From: Nematostella vectensis
Lineage: Eukaryota; Cnidaria; Anthozoa; Actiniaria; Edwardsiidae
Length of the DNA: 64,000 bases
NCBI RefSeq assembly: GCF_932526225.1
Contig: NC_064047.1
Span: 13,032,460-13,096,459, forward strand
Reading direction: 5' to 3'
Positions 33,401 to 45,400 of the stretch are shown piece by piece (position 1 is the stretch's first letter; the number at the start of each line of letters is the position of its first letter). Both the position numbers and the translations under genes were made by a program. A model generated the notes under the pieces. That model searched no databases, had not been told where the DNA came from, and saw nothing but the letters and a program-made list of their open reading frames with translations.

Positions 33401-36400
33401 TTATGGAAAGGCTAACCGTGATTGCCGATCAGGTAATAATAAGGGAAATAATTAACACGAGGTTGAAATGTTATGTTTACCCCTCTACAAAAACAGCGTT
33501 ATTTTCAGCAAATGTAGCGAAAACGTCTTGTAAAAAAAATGCTGTTTTTCAGTCTCAAGCGTTCTGATCGTGTTCTTGTGGCTAGTAGAGACTGTGATTC
33601 TGGATTGCCTCTCCCCAACCCCTTTTGTTTTCTTTCTAACACAGGAATACCGAACCGAACGCTAGTAATTAGGCTTCTATTGTGTTCAGACTTGGAAATA
33701 TGAAAATGCTGTGTTCTGAGCGTGTTACTGCTGATATTGTCTAACTCAGCGCTAGTCCGCTTGCTCTCTGGTAACCATTGCGGCCTTACCGCGGATCATT
33801 ACAAATATGAACAAATATATAACATAAACAGTATAACTAAACAATGCCGGTTTGTTTGACTCAGGCACGTTAGAAAAACAGGAATCTGATTTATATGTAT
33901 ATTATACAATATCTACGCAATTTCTTTGATCGAAATGCCTTTATCGAAACCCTATTTCAATCCGTATTAGAAAATTGTATTCGTCCGGCACATATAAAAG
34001 GCCATTTTAATGAATCTTGATGCTGTGGTTTTTCTAAGAAAATATGCAGTTTTCCGAGGAGAAGAAAAACGCTCAAACAAGTCGTTAGCCCTGAAAGTGC
34101 CGTATTATAACGGAATATAATCATTGAAGATGGTGGACCTTAATGTTGGCGACCGAGTGGACCGACCCCCTTGCCCCTTTGACGCATATCTAAAATACTA
34201 TTTCATTCTCCTGCTTTAAACATGAAGTAGGACAAAGCTTGTTATACCACAGGATTACCATCCTCCCGCTGTTATCATCAGGATTATTTCCCGTAAATGA
34301 TCTATTACAAAATAAAGTTCGAATGATCAGAGTTATTTCATAAATTGTTCTGATGCTAGGTCCACCTCGAAAGCAAAGTATATCACGTGAAAGCAGGGAT
34401 ACACCAAAAACTGGAATCCGACTCTGCCTAATTTTCGTCTTTAATAAGACTTCTTCAGGGCAGAGTCTGCAATTGTATTGTATTCATTGTCCTGGTACGA
34501 GATCACGACAGTTTAGGCTTTTTGATTATATACATGAAAGCAGGGTATACAGTATATAATGATCATAAACACGAATGCTTGGACTTTTATTTTTGATACT
34601 TCAACGTGAACTAAAAATGATCTAATGCTTAGTGCTCAATTCCGAACTCATTTCGCTGGATTAAGTCGTTTTTATAGTTCCAAATAACGAAAATTATTCC
34701 TTGGACCTAATTTTTGGTCACGTTCCATTCTCGCTAGACCGTGAAAATTTGCGTCTTCATAATTAGAGAAAAGCGACATTAATGCATCATCAGACAGAAT
34801 GCATTTCACGTTCGCCCCTTTGTTATTTTCGTTTTTTTTCCGCTGTTGCCGAATTTATTTTCATGTGACGTAAGCCCAGTTTAATTAGAGCACTACATAT
34901 AAAAACTTGTTTAAAAAACCAACTCTTTCGCAGTTTTATCAAATCATAGTAACATTAGTATCGCCGTTGCCCAATTTTGTTTTTAGTTGGCGTAAGCTCA
35001 CTGTTTCATTAGAGCACTTCACGAATATCGTGTTTCTTAAACAAGCTCTTTAGCAACTTGGTCAAATGAATGGTGTCTAGGGAAACAATAGTTTGATTTA
35101 ATTGCGCGTAGTATCCGTTGTGTTGAAAAAGGATCATGAAACTAAGTTATTCGTAGCTAGTGCAGCGCATCGTATGTCATTCTCGACACCTTTTTGTCTT
35201 TAAAACAAAGGATGTTCTTTCGAATCACGTAGGAGTCCAAGGAGTTTAGTTTAGCTCTATGCAAATAGCGATAAGGATGGCAAACTGCTTCATAGCATCT
35301 CCTAACATTATGTACATAAGGCGGCAGTCTCGCCAGTTGTACACCAGCAGTGATAGTATTGGTGTTTTGATATTTTGATCACACAAGCCACATAAAGCCA
35401 CACTTTGACCACAAGATATAACGGCAACGAGATAAAGAATATTTTAAATATAAGACAGCTAGCCATCTGCTAGGTTTTATTTGAAGTGGGCAGTAGACAA
35501 CAAATCACAACATTCATACATCGTTGAGCTTTCGGCTGTATTCCAATTTTGTTCCATTTACTTTTCTAGTTCCTCTTGTTGAGTAATAAAGATATAAATA
35601 TAATGTGTTTAACTCAAGCGTATAATGTAGGGCTAAACAGCACAGTGACGTCAGCATGACGTCATCCATAACGATCCATAACAAAATCTTATTTCACGTG
35701 ATGGCAAAACCTGATATATAATAAGTAAGAAAGTCCAGGCCATTTCATGGGTGGGTTTGAGAAACAATTATATCGTATTTATATATTTAGGTTTTTTTTA
35801 TTCGTCTCCGTCATCGATGCGCTCGTTATGACGTCAAAGCGTCGTTTAAGTAGTAATTATGTATGTTCTAACAGATGACGAGCGTTCCTGGCGAGTTAGT
35901 GTGTCTGCATTAATCGTTTTTGAAAGGTAAACGGACAATTTTTGCAAGAAACTATCAGCATTTGATAAGAAAGACAGACATGAGCGGTAAATGCCTCTCT
36001 AGTAATTTCATCCGAAAGATGGGGAAAACCTGGAGCACCCTGACTTCGAGGATCAGCCATAAATACCAGATAATAGGAGCCCAGGAACCAGAAAATGTGG
36101 TTTTCAACTGCACTCGATCAAGGGAATTTATGGTTTTTCCGCCAGATGGGAGCGAAGACGTGGGAGTCCCAATGGATCTGGATCTGAGCTGCCTCGTACG
36201 ACCGAGAAGGAACGCGATCTGTGAAGTCAATGAAGTGGAGGACGAGGAACTGAGGCAATTTCGACATACTATTCTTGTGGATATTTACTTAAAGGAAGGA
36301 TTGTCCAGCTTGTGACTAAATTACTGAAATACTCCATGAACCACCACTGCAAATGATCAAATATCGACAAATACCTTTGGTAAATATAATTTAACAACGC

Positions 36401-39400
36401 CTCGGAGGCTTGAAGTCACTGAATCTCCTTTCCGCAGTAAATGACACCGAAAAAAGATGGGAAACAAGGAACTATTGGTGTTCCACCGAGTCGAATGTGA
36501 TATTATAATTTTGTTTTTCATTTTGTATCTTTTTCGAAGTGATAACACACTATTCAGAATCCATGGATGTATCCACACTCTGTCCTGATATACGCATACC
36601 AAATGCTAAATAACAGCTAAGGTACTACAGAATTTTTCAACAAGTCAAAAGTTAAACAAGAAAAAAATCGTAAACGAATTGGTTTCAAGTATTCCGGATC
36701 CAACCCTGTGTACCGACTCCTTCCACAAAACAATTTCTGAAAACACTACCAAGGGATTGGACCCAGTCCTCCTCGCCCTGGCGTACCGACCATTCTATGA
36801 AAAGACTAATATATAGATTTAGGCACTGCCTAAAAGCGGAGCCAGCTTTTTAACCCTATTTCCATATTGGGAATCTTTAGGCAGTTTAGAGGTATGACCC
36901 CCTGAACAAAATAGTTTCTAGACTAGAATTTTTTTGAGAATAAAAAAGAGATCCATAATGACAACACTCACCTCAGTCCATATGCTTTAAAAAGACTAAA
37001 GTGCTGTATGCTTAATCCCCCTCCCCACTTTTTCATTCATGTAACTTGTTTGAAATGCACGGTCCAAGCTGGATTTTATTTTATCTCAGCTATTTCTCCC
37101 ACCGTAATGAAATGCTGGACCTCCTCCCAATCACCACTACTTTTGCAGCTTAAAAAAAATATTGCTGATATTTTAGTTTTATTTATTAACAGTGCTCTGG
37201 GTAGCTTCATTTGATAGACAACTGATACTGAACAGATATTTCCTATTTTACATTTCTACAATCAAATAATTACTCAGTTTTTTTTGTTGAGTACAGCTTT
37301 GAAGATCAAAAGACTTCAGCAGATGTTTGCAGCAAGAGAGCCCAACATTTTGCACCCAAAAATACCTATGATAAAAATTTTCAGCCATTTTTAAAACACA
37401 GTAGAGGTACAGGTACCAAATTGCTGGAAGATGCAACTACAAATCTTTGTGAATACAAATATTTCGATTCACTATCCTTTTCCTACTTGAGTTAAACAGC
37501 ACAGTTATATCATACTTAAATGTTAACCTCCCAGTTAAAGCCCCAGACAAAGTTAGCATAGATAAGAAAAGAGAAACCCCATTTGACAGCATCCATTAAG
37601 GAGGGGAAGGCTCCTCCTAAAATAGTCAGATGGGGTTGTTTGTCCAGGGTATGAAATTATGCTAACTGCTTTCCCTTAGGTTGTGGTCAAAATACTTAGT
37701 GAAAGAAATTGCTTGACCGCACCTAATGTGCTACCTTATGGGGGTAGGAATTACTGACCACACCCAAATTGTTATCCCTTAGGGTTGAGATCGATCATCC
37801 CCTTCTGTTATGGGAGTCTATTTGGGTAAATGGGAATGGTAAACAGCAATTTTACCCAATAGCAGATATGGCGAGGACACAGAAATGTAGGTTTTAAATT
37901 AACTTGAATGTATCTATTTTATAATATATTAAATGCACAAAAGATGCTGAATGGCGAATCAAATTATTGCTACTCATAAGTAGCTTGAATCCCACAAAAG
38001 AATGAAAAGAGCATAGCACTTGGGACAACCCCCACCCCTTAAAAAAGGAAAAAGGAATCACAGTTTTGGTGATTGTAATGGTTAAAATTTTATGGCAATA
38101 TCAACCAAACAGGAAAAATATGTTTCCCAGGGGAAGAATGCAGATTGATTGAAAAGGAAAAACATATTTAAAGGGAAGAAAGGAAAGCTAAATATTTTGC
38201 TAAAATATGCTGCTCATCATCCATGTCTTCATACAGTCTCACATTATGGCTTTTGGGTATTAACAGTTCACCTGAATCAGAAAAAAAATCGTTCGTTGTT
38301 ATTTCAATTTTCTAATTTTCTTAAAACATGAGAACAAGCATAGAGGAAAACAAATGATTAGATTAGTATCCTTACCAAACAGAAACAGACAACAGATCAA
38401 TATTGGCTTTATATGAGAAAGACATTTTGACGTTTTTCTGTATTTAACATAAAATTTGGGACAAAAACAGCATAGCCAGGTAATAAAGAAACGAGAAAGA
38501 CTTTGCAAGGATGTTTGCGAAATGCTTTCCGTTTTTCCTCACACATTTGCCAATAAATAGCAAATGAATTCTCAATGAAATAAGCTTAATGATACAAAGA
38601 TTTATCAACACAACTGTGTATACATGAGCCATCAAGGTCGTTCTTACCTGAGCTAGATAGATAAGTCTTGATTTGTAGATGTATTTTTCTTATTTGAGGA
38701 AAAGTTTCTTTTACGATTATAACAGAACTGGGAAGCCGTTTTAGTGCGTGCCAAAATAGCATCCAATCAGCGTTCAAGAAATTGATCTCTCAGCCAATTA
38801 AAAACACAGTGGAAGCAAGATGATTGAATAGTGACACCGGGAAAATCAGAGAAGTTGTAAAACGACTAAAATCGTTTTGTTTGAGGATTATTATCAGCAA
38901 CATTTGCAAAAAAAAAGAATAACACTTAAAAGGAATAAGACAGAAATTTCGTTTTGATTCATATATTCTATTCACACCATTTTGAATTGAAATTTTCGTC
39001 CGGAACTCACCTTGACTGTCAATGTTGTTTGCCTTGTGGTGTTCGCTCGTTTAGGAGAACAATTCCGTATTTTAGCTATCATAAATAAAGCTTTTATTTT
39101 TGGATTTTTGCTCTGTAACATCATAATAAGAATAGTAGTGAAGAGCCTCCACAATTCCCTGATAAATGCTGCTGGTTTTGTAGCCTTTTCCTTCAACTAT
39201 AAAGTTTTCAACCACCGCACCAGGTGAAGAAGTTGAGCCGATCTTTCAAATTCTTATTTTCATACGGCCATTTGACTGGATAATTAGTTGCATTTTCTCT
39301 ATTAAACCATTTTTTCGTCAATTCTTCCCTGTCAAGGTAGACGGAGTAGTTACCAGTCCACCCTGCCCCGGCGTACCAGCCATTCTATGAAAAGATGGCA

Positions 39401-42400
39401 ATGGAGACGGTGAATATTTGGAGTTATTCATTGCTTTATTTAAGATTTTCGTTTTCTTATTGCATCCGTGACACTGCTATTAAAAAAAAACTTTCCTGGT
39501 CGATTGTTTAAAAACCTTTTTACTCAAAAACCAAAGACCATTCACACAAAAATACATCCTAATTGGCTATTCCCATACTCTAATTGACGCCATAATATTT
39601 GCTCGTTAAGAGACTCGTCTTATCGTGCCTGTGATACCATTCAATGTCTAACCGCTGTGCCGGAGCACTAACGAACCAAAAGAAAATCAAGAAGAAGAGA
39701 ACATGGATTTTTGCAGCAGTCTCTTTCGAAGATTAAACCGTTTGACAGGACGAGCGGATCGCAGTTACAAAGTGATCGAAGGAGAATCGGATAGTTTGGC
39801 TTTCTATTGCATTCGTTCAAAGGAATGCGTCGTTTTCCCGCCTGACTGTAGTGAAGACGAAGAAAAGCCGTTAAGTCTTGATCTGAGTTGTCTTGTGCGC
39901 CCAAGAAGGAATGCAATTTGTCATGAACTGGAAAAAAAAGACACTGCGCTGAAAGTCTTTCGCCGTGGAGTCCTTGCAGAGATAGTATGTTCTGGCGATT
40001 ATATATTCGAGTAGATGTTAAAACCTTGGCCCATGGACCAGCGCTGGACAGACAAAAAAGGACAAAAATTCGATGAAGATTTTTCCAAGTAAATGCCATT
40101 TACCAAAATCATGTTCCCAGAAACATTGCAGATCATGTCATTTCTGAGAGAAAACATGATTTCTCCAGTAAAGCTCTCCATGGTTTTAATCTGTTGTTTA
40201 AACGATAGTTTTGTAGTTGTATACGAAAAATTAGCAATATATGATTCCTAGAATTCGTGATGGATATTTGTTATACGCGATGAATAAAACGAATAGTCCC
40301 TCATTTTCAAATGGAAAAAAATACTCTACTATTCAAATGGAAAAAATACTCTAGTATAGAAAGCGACGGGGTAGCTTTTGGAATTGCGAAAAATATTACC
40401 TATTTGTCCCAGTCATGGTTCCGGTATGCCATTTTGTTGTTATATCTTAAAGCTTGATGCACTTCAAAAATGATTTTAATATACCTTTATTTATTTAAGA
40501 CTAGATAGTTTTTCTTTTATATTCCTTGTGTGTATTTTTTTTGACGAAAATAAACCTTGTTGGATTGATGCTTTTGGTCCGGCTAGCGCACCCCACCCGC
40601 CCCCTCCCCTCCCCCACTTAAAAAAACATATCTTTTTTGCTTATCGCAAATCCCATTTGGATGTAAGAAAAAAAAGGTTGGATGTTAAATACATGAGCAA
40701 ATAAGCGTAAATAAAAAAAACTTATCCAGGTATCGGAGTTTTGCGTCCACATGGTTTCTGCGTGTGTTTTCGCTTGGTTGTAACATATGGCGTTACGAGC
40801 TTTATCTGGGTTTCCCCCTAATTAGCACCTTTATGATACATTGTCCTCACTATCTCGATTTTGATTGGCTAAAGAACCACGCAAATGAGCTAGCTGATTA
40901 TTGATTTTATGAGCGCAATGCATCTTGGGCCTAGGGCGCGAATATTACGAGAGCTTTAGCTTTGCTGTAAACACAAATTGCTGCTAGCGTTTCTTCTTCG
41001 ATAACGATTCCAAAAATATTTCTACAAAAGCAGCAAGTTACACTTTGTGAGACAATGTTTATTTGCCTTTGCAAAAAAGTTTTGTTTTCGCGAAAGTATT
41101 TTTTTACTGGATCAATGTATACTTAAAATGATTATTGGATGATGTTTTTGTGATATTAGGAACAAACGTCTCGTGGAACCATTTGTCTCAAGCATTGATA
41201 ATTCTGGATATCACAAAGACCTCATCCAACAAAATATAGAAATTTAGCCATCGCCATTCGCCGTTCTAACTGATAACCTTAATTGAAATAAGCGTTTTCC
41301 CAGTTTCCTGTTTGTGTTGCACTTTTTATTCTAAAAAGACCATTTTATCCAAATTTATCAACACGTCCACCACAGCTTCAAGTAGTGATCTTATACCTTA
41401 ATTAAGCCAAACTGTCGTCTTGTTTTTAAATTCACGCTCTTGTGTTTTGTTCGCTACCTGTACTGAAAAAAACGAAATTATTTTTAAAACTGTTGAAGGC
41501 TAGAAAATTGTGCCATGCAAATCAGAGTAGTTTTGATCTGGCAATAGTAGAGCATGTGGAGAAAAGAGTGTAAATAATTATAATTATAGTGAGATTGAAA
41601 TTTTACAATGAAATGTGTCTATATATCACGAATTGGAATCAAATATTAAAAAAAAACATTTATTGCATATGTTACATCCAGTTTAAAGAGACGTGACTAA
41701 TTTGAAGATAATGATTGCTTAAAAAAGCAGCGGATTGCATAATTGTATTTTTTTTTAATTTTAATATTATTTTTATCATCATCATCATCCATCATTATCC
41801 ATCTTGAAAAGATTTCAGTAGGAAAACTTAGAGGCTAATATGGGGGGGAGGACGCGTCTTCCCACAATGCATCGCTTTCCAAATATATTATCAACTGCCT
41901 CGCCCCCAGCGATGGTGCCAGTTCGCTATGGACGCCATAGCGATACATTCTCTCCAAGCTGATGAGTTTGAAAAGTCAACCTGTGTTCATGTCTACTGCG
42001 TCGATTTGGGTGCAAAACTTCCCATTTCAGCTGTAAATACTTCACTTGTTGAATTTAAAACTGTAATTGGCCACATAAGCTTTCCAAATGAGCTACAACA
42101 GCGACGAATTACGTTATTTGCCGAGAGAGAAGAGTTGCTGTAGCTGTTTAAGGAATGTTCTTCGCCGGCGGTTATTGAAAAGACAAAAAATAAGTCGGGT
42201 TTGTTTAGGATAACACATTCAATGATCACTTTTTGTATGTTACTGCCAACCTAAGACAGTAAACAAAAACTTTTTCGCGCAAAGCATGACGGGAAGACGC
42301 ATCCTACTCCCGTTGAGGCTAATATCTTTGTTGGCATAGTCAAGGAACAATGCATGGTTGAGCCACTATGTTAGTGTCACAATTCCATTTTACGATCCAA

Positions 42401-45400
42401 GCTTCTCCTGCGTTGCACGGTTATGCCTTACCTAACCTATCTATCGTGTGTTAAAAACACCAAAAGGCAATTCCTTTCCTTTTTTAGCACTTCTACCTTC
42501 CGTGCGCTTCCAGTAGCAGATAATCTACTGTAAAAGATGAACGCTACCTTTATAACGTTTCTCTATTCTCCCCTAAGGTCTACAAGGCGACTGGGTTCTT
42601 TCTAACGTGTCTCCATTCTGTCCTAAGGTCTACAAGGCGACTGGGTTCTTTCTAACGTTTCTCCATTCTGCCCTAATGTCTTCAAGGCGACTGGGTTCTT
42701 TCTAACTTTTCTCCATTCTCACCTAAGGTCTCCAAGGCGACTGGGTTATCTCTAACGTTTTTCCATTCTCCCCTAAGGTCCACAAGGCGACTGGGTTATT
42801 TCTAACACTTCCATATTCTCCCGTAAGGTCTTCAAGGCGCCTTGGTTATTTCTAACGTTTCTCCATCCTCTCCAAAGGTCTTCAAGGCAACTGGGTTGTT
42901 TCTAACGTTTCTCCATTCTCCCCTAAGGTCTACAAGGCGACTGGGTTCTTTCTAACGTGTCTCCATTCTGTCCTAAGGTCTACAAGGCGACTGGGTTCTT
43001 TCTAACGTTTCTCCATTCTGCCCTAATGTCTTCAAGGCGACTGGGTTCTTTCTAACGTTTCTCCATTCTGCCCTAATGTCTTCAAGGCAACTGGGTTTTT
43101 TCTAACGTTTCTCCATTCTGCCCTAATGTCTTCAAGGCGACTGCGTTCTTTCTAACGTTTCTCCATTCTCCCCTTAGGTCTACAAAGCAACTGGGTTCTT
43201 TGTAACGCTTCTCCATTCTCTCCTAACGACGACTGGGTTATTTCTAACGTTTCTCCATCCTCCCCTAAGGTCTTCAAGGCGCCTTGGTTATTTCTAACGT
43301 TTCTCCATCCTCCCCTAAGGTCTTCAAGGCGACTGGGTTGTTTCTAACGTTTCTCCATCATTCCCTAAGGTCTTCATGGCGACTGGGTTTTTTTAACGTT
43401 TCTCCATTTGGCTCTAATGTCTTCAAGGCGACTGGGTTGTTTCTAACGTTTCTCCATCATTCCCTAAGGTCTTCATGGCGACTGGGTTTTTTTAACGTTT
43501 CTCCATTTGGCCCTAATGTCTTCAAGGCGACTGGGTTGTTTCTAACGTTTCTCCATCCCCCCCTAAGGTCTTCATGGCGACTGGGTTCTTTCTAACGTTT
43601 CTGCATTCTGCCCTAAGGTCTACAAGGCGACTGGGTTCTTTCTAACGTTTCTCCATCCTCCCCTAAGGTCTTCGAGGCGACTGGGTTATTTCTAACGTTT
43701 CTTCATTCTGCACTAAGGTCTTTAGGGCGACTGGGTTATTTCTGACGAATCTCTATTCTCTCCAAAGGTCTTCAAGGCGACTGGGTTCTTTCACAGTGGA
43801 CATGAGCTGCACTGCAATCGACTTCGGCGACATCCAGGATGGCAGGGGATGAGGGGACAAGACTACAGCGATGACCGTGTAGGGAGGTGTCAGGTGTGAC
43901 AAAGTGATAATTGCAGGGGTGGGGTAAGGTAGATGAGAGTACAGTGACGGCCGTGTTGGGAGGTGTTTGATGTGACAAAGTGATACTTGTAGAGGTGGGG
44001 TAGGATTACAGCGATGACCGTTTGAGATGTCAGGTGTGACTAAGTCATACTCGCTAGGGTGGGGTGAGGTAAAGACGACAGCAATGACCGTGTTCACAGA
44101 TTTATAAAGCTCCGTGATAGCAGATTTGCACAGATTTACGAAAGAGATGGTGTTTGGCAAGGAAGGTATCATTACAGTGAAACCATGAGGGGAAATTTCA
44201 TGTACAACTAATTTTTAGAGCACTTGCAGGGTTGGGGTAAGAAACTGTCTGGTTACTATTGATGCTCAGGCCTTACCCTTGTAAAGGGAAAGTCTGACTG
44301 GATTCTGTTGATACTAAGGCTTTGCCCTTGTAAAGGAAGACTGTTTTCTGACTGGTTTCTGTTGATCCTTCAGACAGGTGTTCTGCGTGTTAATTGTGTA
44401 GATTGTCTTGATCGTACCAACACTGCACAGTTCATGGCCGGCAAATGTGCGCTAGGATTCCAGGTAATACCTCCGAATTTCGATATCAGATGCGATGTAA
44501 AAGTATTTCATTTAAAAGTTTCAGTATGCAAATCTCAGCTATATCCGGCAATCAAGTTGCAATATTTTTAAAATGGAACTATACAATACACTCTATTGTT
44601 AGCAAACTTGTGTTGATTTATATAACGCATTCAGAATCTACTTTCAAGCAGGATTGTGGTACATATTAGCCAATAACATTTATCATGTTTTGTGTTGTTC
44701 GTCTATTTTTATTCTATTTTTTACTATATTCTTTGTTACATAGCGAATAATTTGATACTAGCTTTGTATGGTTTCAATAAAATGAGCTTGCTGTATTCCT
44801 GTATTCCTTAGCTGTATTCCTTAGGGGTGATTGACAAGCCCTCTGTAGAGTTCGACTCCGATGCGGTCAGGTAGGACAATGACTAAATACAGAAAAAATA
44901 ATTTCTATCCAAAGAAAGGGGAAAGGGGACTGGATTCCATGGCCCGTCCCCCACCACTCCTCCCTTGCATCGTCCACTCAGACCTACTTAATCATTTCAG
45001 TCTACTTATTACTTATACCTACTTAACATTTCAGTCCATGGATATAGATTGCCTAGGTTTTGTTCTTATACCAGGGAGGTTTATTTATATTTAACTTTTT
45101 TTTGTAAGGGTACATTCAGATGCTCCTACCCGAGATAAAACTCAGTAGTTGACAAATCAATGAACAGCCTGTTATTTTTGTTTTGAATAAAAAAATTTCT
45201 TTTGGAAGGTTTAAAGCAATGGTTGTAGAAAATTATATTTAAAAAAATGTTTTTTTAGTACGGAGTGTGGAATCAAGACAATGTTGAATTTCGATTTCAA
45301 ATACGCGTTTTTCACCCAACATAATTACTTCTAGCATATTTATTTATTACGAGAATATTTGCTTACTTCTAGCCTATTTGCTTACTTCTAGCCTATTTGC

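Noticed and set aside
41928-42143. 71-codon ORF as a host gene
   Set aside because: It lies wholly inside a MITE and has no recognised motif. Kept only as a remark on that element.
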